A DNA stretch of 64,000 nt from Lutraria lutraria (GCA_964023205.1 OZ026838.1:24083843-24147842); one strand, 5' to 3'; counted from the stretch's first letter, positions 1-10,056 are shown. The notes: generated from the sequence alone by a model not told the origin. Made by a program: numbers and translations.

Positions 1-581
1 TGAAACACAGTACCCAGATAGTTGAAATCGTTCACCACTTCGATTTGTTTGTTATCCTATACCCAGTGTTCGTTGTGCAATAATTTTCCGCGTTTTCTAA
101 ATACCATTATTTTAGTTTTATCGGAATTCACTTTAAGCCCCCATTTATCACAATATGTTTTCAAACAATTTAAATTATCCTGTAGCTCACTTGGTGTTTT
201 GGCAAAAATGGCCATATCATCGGCGAACAACAAAAGTATAACAACAATATCATCTAAAATCAAACCTGACTCAAAATTATTTTGTAAATATAATTCAATA
301 TCTTCAATGAATAAAGAAAATAATAGCGGCGAAATAACCTCCCCTTGTCTCAAACCAACTGCACAATCAAAGAAATCAGTATAACTATTACACGCTTTCA
401 CACAGGACTTAACTTTCTGATACATGTCCCTTATTACCCTTAATAATTTACCTTGGATGCCCGTGTTGTATAACTTAAACCATAATGCATTTCTGTATAT
501 AGAATCAAAACATTTAAACATGTCTACGAATACAACATACAAACGTTTGTTATTATTTAAATATTTCTGTACAAGAGACAT
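1..581 (-). pseudogene. LINE C: reverse transcriptase fragment, runs off left edge
   Basis: This is part of a non-LTR retrotransposon reverse transcriptase, which would copy element RNA into DNA at a nicked target. Visible RT motifs are FVDMFKCFD (motif A, catalytic Asp kept), GLRQGEVISPLLF (motif B), LLFADDMAIF (motif C, both Asp kept), then WGLKVNSDKTKIMVF. An in-frame stop sits at about 54-56. The same frame then continues toward the window edge with VVNDFNYLGTVF, the usual sequence after the palm, so the copy is a pseudogene cut by the window and not a natural end. It lies directly downstream (minus sense) of LINE A's 3' end and is a diverged relative of it. Its own 5' part is absent. The exact clade was not resolved. 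Confidence 0.85.
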
Positions 582-662
582 TAAAACAAAAATAGCATAT
601 AAATATATATATAAATTTAAGTAGAAGCTATATTATTACGATAAAGTTAATAAAATAATAAA

Positions 663-1193
663 TTATTTATCAAGTTCCTTTCTACGGTTATTTGCAAAAT
701 ACAGATATTTTGATAGGTTTATAATAGTTATTTTGTTTTTAGACAGCAAAAGATTATCAAATTTCTGTAAAGTCGGCCAGGTAAAATAATATGATTTTAG
801 ATATTTTTTACGTAAATCTGAATATATAGGGCATGTTAGCAAAAAGTGATACTCGTTTTCCAAAGTTTTAGATGTACAAAATTTACATATTCTTTCTGAT
901 CTAGCAATGTTATAGTATCTTCCCCGTTCTATTTCAAGGTTATGTGAGGATAAACGAAATCTACTCAGTGCGATTCTAAATCGTTTTTCTAAACTATGAT
1001 AATCAAGATACGGTTCAATGATAAAATTATGTTTGTACCTACAGTATGTAATCAATCTCTGTGAGTTATTTATATCTGCATACCAAGTTTGATGATACTG
1101 ATCTAATATTCTCTGTTTGATAAAATCAAATGGCGTGATATTTTGATAGTTATGAAAATTGTGCCACATGTCAGATAAGCCTAAATTATCCAA
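663..1193 (-). pseudogene. LINE A C-terminal region with CCHC-type zinc knuckle
   Basis: This 176-residue open stretch is the C-terminus of the LINE A polyprotein. Around residues 110-130 it carries the C-x2-C ... H-x4-C pattern ICKFC ... EYHFLLTC that follows RT in many LINEs and is thought to bind nucleic acid. Before it, FRIALSRFRLSSHNLEIERGR is the typical lead-in. The chosen Met is only where the frame reopens; the same protein comes in from the 1329-1520 frame across a break at about 1325. A stop at the 3' end (RRKELDK) looks like the genuine end of the ORF. Confidence 0.75.
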
Positions 1194-1328
1194 TATACAG
1201 TAGTTTTAATTTGAAATGCCCAGTTCTGACCATTGTATGTTAAATTGTTAAGAGCATCTTCCTTTAACATAGAATATGTTTGTTTTATCAAATTATTATC
1301 ATTTAGTTTTTGAATTTTTATCCAATAT

Positions 1329-2456
1329 CTAATCATGCTTATAATTTTGTCTTTTGATTTTCATTTGTTCCCTGCCAAGTTCACCATATAACCCAGTCAG
1401 ATTCGTGGAATTATTAACAACAAGAATTTTTCTACAGAATTTTGTATGAATTAATTCTATATCTTTTCCATCTATGGCTCCCCAAACTTCTGAACAGTAA
1501 TTTAGAATCGAAGAAACCAAAGTATCAAACAGTTTACATTTTCACTAGTTTTGAATTCATACTGGTAAAAAATAGCGAACAACTGATGCAACAATTTTGG
1601 AGCGTGCTCTGCAATAATTTTTGAGTTCGTGACCAATTGCCATTTTTAAAGAAGTATACACCTAGATATTTAAAGGATGGTACTACTTCAAGTTTCTCTC
1701 CGTATAGATAAAAATTGAAATTGGTTGGTCTCCCCCTTTCAAAGATCATAACCTTGGTCTTGATCGTATTTACCGGTATTTTTAAACCAAAGGTGTTACA
1801 ATACGTTTCTACGTCATTTAATATACTTTGTACAGAATGAGGATTAGTGGAAAACAATACTTGGTCATTGGCATAAAGTATTAGAAACAAACTTATCTCA
1901 TTAATAGTGAATATTCCGTCGAGGTTAGCATTTATATTTTGCATTAAGTCATTTACAAACATCATAAATAAAAGTGAAGAACTTGGATCACCTTGTTTTA
2001 CTCCTATGTGAGATTTTATAACATCCTGATCGATTTGTCTGTTATATTTAACTGAGGCCCGCACTGTTTTATACATTGATTTTATAGAATTTACCATTTT
2101 TGTGCTAACATTTTCTGCTATTAGCTTTTGCCATAGGAATGAACAATTTATTTTGTCAAAGCATTTCTCGTAATAGATAAATATAGAATATAGTTTATTT
2201 TTGGAATATAATACTTTTGATATTATTTGATGTAGAAGAAATATGCAGTCGACCATGCTTTTACCTTTTTGGAATCCAAACTGGCAATTTACAAGCTTAT
2301 CATATTTATCGGTCCAAACAGTTAGCCTGTTTAGCAAAATTTGTGAATATATTTTTGACAATATATTATTTAATGTGATTCCTCGGTAGTTTTTTGGTTA
2401 TGTTGGGTCACCACCTTTAAATATAGGAAATATATATCCTGATCCCCAACTTTCTG
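1329..2456 (-). pseudogene. LINE A reverse transcriptase, catalytically dead
   Basis: The RT runs from KGGDP / NYRGITLNNILSK through QFGFQKGKSMVDCIFLL, motif B GVKQGDPSSSLLF and the post-palm FKYLGVYF, then the thumb-like SILNYCSEVWG and VNNSTNLTGLYGELGR (1329-1520). Motif A reads FIYYEKCFD, with Tyr where the first catalytic Asp is expected. Motif C reads YANDQVLF, so the first Asp of the usual YADD is Asn. There is an in-frame stop next to GGDP (near 2400) and frame breaks near 1525 and 1325. These are old, neutral-looking lesions; the enzyme cannot be active. Confidence 0.85.
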
Positions 2457-2462
2457 GGTATT

Positions 2463-2874
2463 ATAATAATAATAATAATAAAGACTTTATTTAAGGAGGC
2501 AACACAGTTAGGCAATGCCCAATCTTCCCTGTGAGCCTCTTGATCAACAATGTTTACATAATATATACATACATTACATGAAAAACAACAAACAAAGAAA
2601 ATAAAAAACAACAATATAAGCATTTGAGTATGAAGAAAACAAGAAACAATATACACATTTTGTATTAATGAAATGATTTCCACCATCCAGTATATTTTTG
2701 TTTAAATGTGTTTAGATTTTGTGCATTCTGTACCTCTATGGGTAATGAATTCCATATTTTTGGCCCTGAGTATCTGAAGGATTTTCTTGTAAATTCAATT
2801 CTTGGTTTAGGAACATAAAGAGTTTGGTTATTTTCAGATGATCTTAGATAATGAGTATTGCGAGTATGATTTTT
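2463..2874 (-). pseudogene. LINE B ORF2 C-terminus and 3' UTR with (TTA)n tail
   Basis: Minus-strand translation of about 2870-2680 gives NHTRNTHYLRSS ... RKSFRYSGPKIWNSLP ... NTFKQKYTGWWKSF and a stop. The pattern 'xxSGPKIWNSLPxxxxxAxxLxxFK' is a familiar C-terminal signature of CR1/Jockey-type LINE ORF2 proteins. About 200 bp of 3' UTR follows and ends in AATAAAGTCTTTA plus TTATTATTATTATTA, the short tandem tail expected for this clade. The junction with LINE A lies immediately after it. Confidence 0.8.
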
Positions 2875-4040
2875 AGCTCACATGTCACAAAGTGACAAAG
2901 TGAGCTATTAGGATCACTCTCCGTCCGGCGTCCAGCGTCGTGCATCGTGCGTTGTGCGTCGTGCGTCGTCAAACTTTATGTTGTGACCACACTAGGGGCC
3001 ACATTTTTGGCTCAATGTTAGCAAAACTGGGTCAGAACTTTAATATCAACAAAATCTCGGACGAGTTCGATATTGGGCCATTTGGGGTCAAAAACTAGGT
3101 CACCAGGGCCAAATGAGGGAAAACCTTGTGAACACTAGAAATCACTGTTTTGACTTTATCTTCATGAAACTTTGTCAGAATGTTTATTTTAATAATATGT
3201 AGGTCAAGTTTGAAAATGAGTAATTTCTGTAGTAAAATTAGGTCACTAGGGCAAATTGCTGGAAAACCTTGTGAACACTGTAGAAGTCACTGTTTTGATT
3301 GGATGATCATGAAACCTTGTCAGAATGTTTGTCTTCATAATATCTTGGACATGGGTCATCTTGGGTCAAAAACTAGGTCGCTAGGTCAAATCTTATGAAA
3401 AACCATGTTAACACTGTAGATTTCACAGTTATTATTGGATCTTCACCAAACGTTGTCAAATCGTTTGTTTTAATGATATAACGGTCAAGTATAAATATGG
3501 GTCATCTGGGGTCAATAACTAGGTCACCAGGTCAAATCTTAGGAAAACTTTGTTAACACTGTAGATGTCACAGTTTTAATTGGATCTTCACCGAACCTTG
3601 TCAAAATGTTTGCCTCAATGATATGTGGGTCAAGGATGAGCATGGGTCAGCCGGGTTCAAAAACTGGGTCACAAGGTCAAATCTTAGGTAAAAATCTTGT
3701 AAAAGCTCTAAATGTCATGGTTTTGATTGGATCTTGGCCAAACCTTGTCAGATTGTTTGTCTTAATAATATTAAGAGCAAGTCCAAATATGGGTCACCTA
3801 GGGTCAAAAACCAGGTCACAAGGTCAAATCTTAGGAAAACCTTATTAACACTGTAGATGTCAAATTTTGATCGTATCTTCACCAAACCTAGTCAGACTGT
3901 TTGTCTTAATGATATGTAAGACAAATTCGAACAAAGGTCGTCTGGGGTCAAAAACTAGGTCACCGGTTCAAAACAATGTTTTAATGAGTGAACAGTGATT
4001 GTCATGTGAGCGATATAGGACCATCTTGGCCCTCTTGTTT
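2875..4040 (+). repeat. Family-1 AGCTCAC repeat, copy a (inside LINE B)
   Basis: The copy starts AGCTCACATGTCACAAAG, whose first 32 bases fold on themselves (AGCTCAC...GTGAGCT), followed by a GC-rich GTCGTGC-type short tandem at about 2925-2970. The core is six or so degenerate ~145-bp units marked by TTGTCAGAATGTTT at ~3168, 3314, 3452, 3596, 3742 and 3887. The 3' end has CATGTGAGC (4003-4011), a degenerate GGACCATCTTGGCCC hairpin and CTCTTGTTT. Small ORFs inside are read-through of the units and not genes. The architecture suggests a non-autonomous Helentron (HINE). Confidence 0.85.
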
Positions 4041-5128
4041 ATTTTACAACATACTTTATTTCGGCATAGTTTATAGTTTACATTGTCTCCTTGAGCTTTA
4101 TATGAATCCCTTTGTTTTATGTCAGTCTGTATATCTTTAGTATACCATTCTGGTTGATTTGATTATTTTACGCGTTTTGACTTAATTGGTGCATGATCAT
4201 CAAGAGCGTTCACAAATAATTTAACAAAATAGTCAAGGGCATCATTTGGATCATCATAAATATCAATGGTACTCCAGGGCTGATATTGTAAGTCTTGTAT
4301 AAAAAGTTCTTCATCAAAATTTTTAACATTTCTGTAACTAATTAATTTATTCCTAGTAAAACATACAGGATAGTGGTCACTCATTGAGATTGTAGGTACA
4401 ACTACATTCTTAATATAACATGGAAAATTTGAGTAAACATGATCAATTAGAGTAGAAGAAGACAATGTAACTCTAATTGGATTTTCAACAGTCTGAGTAA
4501 GGTCAAATAAATTATTCATAGTTTTTCAACTGGCTGATGAATTGCAAAATAAGTTAATATTAAAGTCACCCATTATGATGGTTTCTTTGTTTTCACAACT
4601 GATTTTGTCAAGTGTCTGTTCATATTCTGTAGTCCATAATTTCAATGCTGAAGGTGGTCTATATACATAGCCAAGAATAAATGATTTTTGTTTCATTGGA
4701 TGAATTTCTAGCCACAATATTTCATTATTTTCTCTTTCTAGGTCTTCTCTTTGAACACAAGGAATATTATTTTTGACATAAAGCACTATACCACCACCAT
4801 TTGTCTTTCTGTCTTTATGAAAAAGCTGATAATTATTTAATATAAATTCATTGTTTGAAAAATTTTCATTTAAAAAAGTTTCACATAAGCCTAAAATGTC
4901 TATTTCTGGGTGTTCACTTAAAAGAATTTTTATTTCATCAAATTTTGGATATAAGTAGTGAATGTTAAGATGCATAAATTTCATTCCTTGTTTTTCAAAT
5001 AATTCACTTTTTTCAGCTTTAGTTGATGTACTTCTTGGTTCATTTGTAATTAATATGGTCTCCATGTTGGGTTGACTGGTCTTCTGTTCCATGTTTGACG
5101 TTGCTGATATGGATGATTCAATCTCCAT
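4041..5128 (-). pseudogene. LINE B ORF2: AP-type endonuclease domain plus linker
   Basis: An exonuclease-endonuclease-phosphatase (APE-like) domain, which nicks target DNA to prime reverse transcription. In 5128-4526: MHLNIHYLYPK (Asn), LGLCETFLNE (catalytic Glu), GGGIVLYVK, LGYVYRPPS and IIMGDFNINL (Asp/Asn). The frame breaks near 4525 and resumes at 4519 with LIDHVYSN and MSDHYPVCF (the closing Asp-His pair). All expected catalytic residues survive. A stop after KSKRVK (near 4160) interrupts the linker, which goes on in frame with NQPEWYTKDIQTDIKQRDSY ... YKLCRNKV until the family-1 repeat begins. ORF2 overlaps the end of ORF1 by about 80 bp. Confidence 0.85.
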
Positions 5129-5827
5129 GGATTCGGACGATACATCTGATACTGTAGCTGCTGCCAGTTCTGGTGGAGGCTGGCTCTTGGAAAATTTCCA
5201 GTAGCTTGTTTAGTGGTGACAGGGAGATCTAAACATTTCATGATAGCTGATTTTAAACTACTTGCTAAAACACTAGCTCCCTTTACATTCAGATGTACCT
5301 CATCCTTATACAATGATCTGTTGACATTTCCGTTGTACACAAATTTGTTGGTATTGTCTATAAATATGTAGTTGTTACCTTCACAGAGACCTGATGATAA
5401 TGAATTTACTTCTTCAATAACATGTGAAGAGAGTTTGTCAAACTTTTTTGGAAGAACCGATGAGATAACAATTTTGACTTTGCTGTTTAGTTCATGAATA
5501 TCACGTATTAAATCTTTAAATTCTTGAATAATATCGTCAGATTTGTCGGCATTTGAGATATTATTGATGCCTGCATGTATCATCACCATGTCTAATGTGT
5601 AGACTTTTTTCATTTAGATTCTCCCTGATGGTGTGTATTCTTGCGCCTGGTTGAGAGTTAACTTTTATTTCAGCATATTGTGTGGACAGACGCCTTGGGT
5701 CAAGTATTTTTGTGACAGAGTCACCTAAGACTAGAACCCTAGATTTGGTGTGATGATGTTGGATGTCTGATTCATTATTGGTATGGGTAGTGACAGTTCC
5801 TAACTTGTTTCTTCCTGAATGATCCAT
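5050..5827 (-). pseudogene. LINE B ORF1 esterase (SGNH/GDSL) domain
   Basis: An SGNH-hydrolase fold, known in ORF1 proteins of CR1/L2-type LINEs; its substrate in these elements is not established. Block I is RVLVLGDSVTK (Ser nucleophile), block III is MIHAGINNIS (Gly/Asn), and block V is YKDEVHLNVKG (Asp...His). Block I is in the 5827-5561 frame and the rest in 5613-5050, so a frameshift lies between about 5610 and 5560. The tail is basic and Pro/Trp/Arg-rich (NPWRLNHPYQQRQTWNRRP), as expected for RNA binding. All three catalytic blocks remain although the ORF is broken. Confidence 0.8.
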
Positions 5828-5829
5828 AG

Positions 5830-6740
5830 TTTGATTCTAAGGCTTCATCATTTCTTTCATCGTCTATAGTACTATGATCATCCATGATTTTCTTTGAATT
5901 GTTGGGCATCTTATCACTGTCAAGTTTTTCCTTGATGCTTTCTACTGTTGATTTTAATTCAGAAAAATCTCCTGTTAGTTTTTTTACCTCTGACGATATA
6001 TCTGAAATCTCTTTGATTGATATTTCTCCTTCGATAGTTTCTCTTTCAATGACTTGTTGTCAGATTTCAGTACTTGATTTGTCTTTTTCAATGTTTTATT
6101 TTCTTCCTCGAGTATTAAAAGCTTGGAGGTTGTTTCTGCTAGATCAGACTTCATTGACTTTAAGGAATCTTTTAAGTTGGATATCTGGGCATCGTTGTTC
6201 TGTGCTTTGCTTTGACTGGGTTTGTGTTTTTTGTTATCATGATGGTGCTTGTTTATTTGTTCAGCCTGTTCTGTAAGTTTGGACTGTATCACCTTGTTTT
6301 CACTGGCCAGTGCTGTATTCTGTTGGGTGACTGTTTCTAGTTGTTTCCTTAGGGTCGTTATTTCATGTTCATATTCAATGGAGTTTTTATCATGTATTTC
6401 CTCATTTGTCCTATTTTCGTGGTTTGAATGACTCTCTTCTGGTAATTTCTCCTCTGTATCATCATTTTCTAGGATCTCCGACATCCAAGTAATAGATTCC
6501 AAGCTGTCTTGTTCTGTGGAGTGTGTTACTGTATTCTTGGGTGACACGACTTTAATTGAAGTTTCGTTTCCATTTCTGATGATAGGTCTATCTTGCTTAT
6601 TGATCTTGGACAGTTTGAACTGTGCATTTATAGGTGTTGATACAAGTTGGTAAGAGAACTTTTTCTTTAGAGTTTCCAATACTCCTGGAGATTTTTGTTT
6701 CTTTTGTGGTGTATAGAAATGAAGACCTTTTTGCTTTGTT
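5830..6740 (-). pseudogene. LINE B ORF1 N-terminal coiled-coil region
   Basis: Low-complexity, charged N-terminal half of ORF1. After GLHFYTPQKKQKSPG come an acidic stretch and then a long heptad-rich coiled coil (LRKQLETVTQQNTALASENK ... LKSMKSDLAETTSKLLILEE), roughly residues 150-290 of the 301-residue open frame at 6889-5984. It would mediate ORF1 multimerisation. The frame shifts near 5990; the continuation (KEISDISSEVKKLTGDF ... LKSTVESIKEKL) lies in another frame to about 5830. The start of ORF1 is lost at the LINE A/B junction, and the first ~50 residues of the open frame belong to LINE A. Confidence 0.75.
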
Positions 6741-6744
6741 TGAT

Positions 6745-7140
6745 GGTATTCACCGCTATCAAATATTTTATTGAAAATAGACACAATGTGTGGAGATATT
6801 ATGCTAAATGATGCTTTAATTATTTCTGCTGAGACACCGTCTGGACCAGTTGCCTTAAAATTATTTTGTTTAAATACAGCTTTGTGCACTTCCTGCTCAG
6901 ATATTGGTAAATCAAGTTCATCATCATTTATATTTTCAAAATTATTGGAATTATCATCATCGTTTACATTTGCATCACAATTTTCACCAAATAATGAAGC
7001 AAAATGCTTATGTAGTTGATCAATTTCAATATCTACATTTTTTTAATTATCCTTTTTATTGCATTTTTTAACAGTTTTCCAAAATTTACCGGATTGTTTT
7101 GTCGCAATATTTTCTAGTTTATGACCCTCTACTATATTTA
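6745..7140 (-). pseudogene. LINE A upstream piece: start of reverse transcriptase
   Basis: Minus-strand reading gives SGKFWKTVKKC, then a stop, then IDQLHKHFASLFGE ... LPISEQEVHKAVFKQ and ATGPDGVSAEIIK ... IVSIFNKIFDSGEY. These are the standard residues leading into LINE RT motif 0/1. The sequence breaks off at GEY where LINE B enters. Upstream of about 7140 nothing coding continues, so I place the 5' truncation there; the exact edge is uncertain by tens of bases. Confidence 0.8.
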
Positions 7141-7511
7141 AGTGCTAAAAATCGTACAAACATTTAACTAAATAATAACTGACGTATAAGTAAACAAGGT
7201 AATACTTGATTTCAACAAACCATAGCACAAAAAGATTATGATGCAATATTTTAAAACATCAATATAATTAATATGTAAATTAAAATCATAATATCAAAAT
7301 ACATGTATATCAATATATAATTTATAGAATTGAACATTTTGAGACTGAAATTTTGACATGATTATCATTTGTAATGTTTAAAATGTATTTTACTATTTAT
7401 CATATAATGTAACATTATTACGCAATAAAACAAAAGGTAAAAAAATATGCATCATAATATAATCATAGATTAAATTCAATATTTTTTGTAGCAACGTGAA
7501 CTTTAAGTAAA
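7141..7511. other. AT-rich spacer, nothing recognised
   Basis: Very AT-rich sequence next to the LINE A truncation point. I see no ORF, repeat terminus or RNA gene in it. Confidence 0.5.
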
Positions 7512-7537
7512 TCAGGTAGTTGTATACAACTACCTGA
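7512..7537. repeat. Perfect 26-bp palindrome
   Basis: The arm is TCAGGTAGTTGTA and the other half is its exact reverse complement, with no loop. It could be the fused ends of a transposon or a cruciform-forming site. Nothing around it identifies a family. Confidence 0.85.
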
Positions 7538-7978
7538 GTAAATCTAGTACAGTCACTGAGGGGCTCCTGTGTACAAAAAGGTCCATGGATAAATTTTATA
7601 TCAATATGTAGTTACATATTTGAAGTTTTCAAAAATTTTGGGTAGACACGTGAAATCATGGTAAGTTTTCAAAAATCTAAGATGGCGTCCAAGATGGCGC
7701 CAAATAATTGAAAAATGACCCATTTTCATTTCACTGCACTAAGTAAGTTGTTTTTCGTATGTTTTTCATTAAAAATGATGTAAAAGTTCGCTTTCAGTTT
7801 GGTCAATGTGAACATAAGCATTGTTATTAATTATTTTCACTTTTCTGGATTTTTAATGTAAAATCTTCAAAAAAATACTAGAAAATGTAGTAAAGTTATG
7901 ACATCAGGCTGAAACCTTTACCTATCAGCGATGGTAAATTGGAGAAAATGATTATTTTTACAAACCAGTATATAGGTT
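7538..7978. other. Unassigned sequence with AAGATGGCG repeats
   Basis: Contains a short direct repeat (AAGATGGCGTCC / AAGATGGCGCCA near 7678-7700) and AT-rich flanks. It has the look of a decayed DNA transposon, but I cannot show termini. No coding signal. Confidence 0.35.
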
Positions 7979-8038
7979 TTAGTTTTAGCTTGTTTAACAT
8001 TATTAAACCTTCATTGTTGGTATTGATCTCAAAATCTA

Positions 8039-9349
8039 CCGTATTCCCCAGTTTAAACGCCCCCCCCCCCCCTAATAAATGCCCCCCACCCTTTTTTGCC
8101 AAAAAAAGTCATAAGGACTTACCAGCTTTAAGTGTCTGTCCAGGACTATGAAGTAAAATCAAAGATAAAGATAAAACACAATTAAATCCACTTTGAATAA
8201 TTGTATTAATCCAAATTAACACGTGAACAATAACTAAAAACTAGCGAAACCGTGTGATAAACAATCTTAGTTCTATCACTTTGGTACAGTAATACAGTAG
8301 ATCTATGGACCATTCGTGATGTTTATTAATTAGTTTTATTCGGCGATGTTTCGACTTTATCCTTACGATACCTTAACCAAATGTAGGTTTTCTGAAAATG
8401 ATTACTTAGGTCATCTGGTCGATCTAAAACTACAACGCGCATTTTCATTAATTCGTTATTTACATGCTTAATTTGGACAGATCAACATAAACAAGCACTA
8501 ACTGTGAAAAATAAGGGTAAGGCCAAGTGCAATATTTGCCTCGCGGCAATCTCATTTGTTAGAGGTGCGAAGTTGGCGATGCGAATCGCAATCAGGATTA
8601 ACAATCATATCTGACACGCGACTTCCACAATTGATTTTTGAATGACTTAACGCCATCAACAAAATGTCCAAGGACATAATTATATAAACCAGTCTATTCA
8701 ACTATTCCGGAGGTTAAAATTGCAATTTATACACTTTCTCCACTCGTAAATTTTTGGAGCCACTAGAGTCCGACTTTCGCCTAGTGGCGATCGACAGCAT
8801 GGGCCCTGATTTGGTATTAATTAACAGAAATATTTCCATCCCTTTCAAAGACAGTTACCGGTATAAAAATCCGTTAATGTCCATCACTTTCATAGTGTTT
8901 GCCTATTTCTTCCGCAAATTTAACGACTTTAACATGTAAGATTTTTTACCTTTCGACTCCATGAAAGCTAAACTTAATTGACATGTACATAAAAACTTGA
9001 TTACACATTGGCGAGATTACGTCAGAGGAGATTACGTCAGACGCGCGGTAAAGATAAAATGGTTACTCTGCAGCGACAGCGTGTTATTGATTTTTGACAT
9101 GTATAGTTTAACTATTGCAACTGACTACAATATTTATCGTAGTAAAGCGCGCCGGGGATGATAGTTGATTAATATTGCATTAACACCACAATATTTTTCG
9201 ATGGCAAGTGTTGCAAATCCATTCATTTGACCTTCGGAAAATCTTTGGATACGTTATTCCAGATTTTTTTTTTGTAAAATAGGGTCACAATAAACGCCCC
9301 CCTTTTGGAAAATGCATCGCCCCGGGGGCATTTATTCTGGGGAATACGG
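8039..9349. mobile_element. TA-duplicating DNA transposon (non-autonomous, 1.3 kb)
   Basis: Terminal inverted repeats begin CCGTATTCCCCAG at 8039 and end CTGGGGAATACGG at 9349; the next bases (TTTAAACGCCCC vs AATAAATGCCCC) are also similar. The flanks are TA at 8037-8038 and 9350-9351, matching the TA duplication of Tc1/mariner/pogo-type elements. The interior has a C-run (about 8058-8070) and no transposase frame. It sits inside a family-5 repeat whose uninterrupted form is seen at 50 kb. Confidence 0.8.
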
Positions 9350-9416
9350 TATGTAAAAACGGGTTATTTGAGATGAAAACTATATTACCTGGTCATTAAT
9401 AATAGTGCCTTTGTTC

Positions 9417-10007
9417 ACAGGCAGAAGTAATGGACCTGTGATGGTAAAATACAATAAAGAAATTTCTATTCAAAAGTTTAAATCACGATTTCCCGAATAT
9501 TTGCGTCTTCTGTAAGAATCTGTGTATCGGTATTAATGTATTTAATTGTTCTTTTTAGGACATACTGGTCAATTTTGCATACGATTGACTGGCAATCTTG
9601 CATTAGTATGTGAAATTAGTCCATTTTGGTGTGGCCGCATTTTTTCCGACGAAACGAAATCGGGTCAAATTCTAGCGTTTCTTGTTTGATTTTCTCAGTA
9701 ACAGATTGGTCTAGGAATTTAGTTTTGGTCTTATTTCGTGCAAAAATATATACCTGAAACCGCTGCAAACTTTAATTTGAAGAATTCGTCCGTATTGCTA
9801 TATAATTTTGCATTTTGTAAAGGTGGTGCTCATTCAGCGAAACGAAGAGATATACGCCTTCCTACAGTATATATACCAGTTGAATGCCATGAATTGGGTC
9901 AGAATTTAGGACAATTTTATTTTTCATTTAAGGTTATTATGGGTTAAGTTAGGTTTAATGTAGAATTTTTTACATTTTACCATCACAGGTCCGTTACTTC
10001 TGCCTGT
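9417..10007. mobile_element. MULE-like MITE with 34-bp TIRs and 10-bp TSD
   Basis: TIRs at 9417-9450 and 9974-10007 are 34 bp with one mismatch; outer bases are ACAGGCAGAAGTAA. The flanking GCCTTTGTTC at 9407-9416 is repeated exactly at 10008-10017. A 9-11 bp duplication with long TIRs is characteristic of Mutator-like elements. The 591-bp interior has only a spurious small ORF (9738-9947), so it is non-autonomous. Because of end ambiguity the duplication could be read as 11 bp. Confidence 0.85.
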
Positions 10008-10056
10008 GCCTTTGTTCTCAGGTGAATGATCTAGGGCCATCTTGGCCCTCTTGTTT

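Larger units (their letters stand above)
2463..6744 (-). mobile_element. LINE B, CR1/L2-like non-LTR retrotransposon nested in LINE A
   Basis: From 5' to 3' on the minus strand: ORF1 with coiled coil and SGNH esterase (6744-5050), ORF2 endonuclease and linker (5128-4041), a family-1 repeat (4040-2875), then the ORF2 C-terminus and 3' UTR (2874-2463) ending in a (TTA)n microsatellite. An esterase-type ORF1 and a short-repeat 3' tail instead of poly(A) are known for CR1/L2 elements. It is flanked by GGTATT at 2457-2462 and 6745-6750 (plus strand), a plausible 6-bp target-site duplication in the middle of LINE A's RT. The RT itself is missing. Confidence 0.85.
600..7140 (-). mobile_element. LINE A, 5'-truncated non-LTR retrotransposon split by LINE B
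   Basis: LINE A occupies about 7140-6745 and 2456-600 on the minus strand; the 4.3 kb between is LINE B. The upstream part reads SGKFWKTVKKC ... ATGPDGVSAEIIK ... FDSGEY, and the downstream part begins PESWGSGYIFPIFKGGDP. Joining the two at the shared GGTATT gives a continuous RT N-terminal region. Neither an endonuclease nor an ORF1 is seen upstream of 7140, so it is 5'-truncated. It ends after a zinc-knuckle C-terminal domain near 600 in AT-rich sequence with no clean poly(A). Confidence 0.85.
7979..10056 (+). repeat. Family-5 repeat 3' part, split by two transposons
   Basis: Three pieces, 7979-8038, 9350-9416 and 10008-10056, read in order as one sequence that matches the 3' end of the family-5 repeat at 49990-50144: AGCTTGTTTAACA ... 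GATCTCAAAATCTA | AAAACGGGTTAT ... TGGTCATTAAT | GTTCTCAGGTGA ... GGGCCATCTTGGCCCTCTTG. The intact copy shows that the two gaps are insertions. Confidence 0.8.

Noticed and set aside
3180..3848. Short plus-strand ORFs with repeated 'MGHLGSKTRS.GQILGK' protein pattern (also at 20.7, 35.8-48 and 61.9 kb)
   Set aside because: They are one reading frame of the family-1 ~145-bp units. The repeated peptide follows from the DNA repeat; frames break between units and no start or signal is conserved.
5884..6431. Plus-strand ORFs with hydrophobic stretches over LINE B ORF1
   Set aside because: Antisense shadows of the coiled-coil ORF1.
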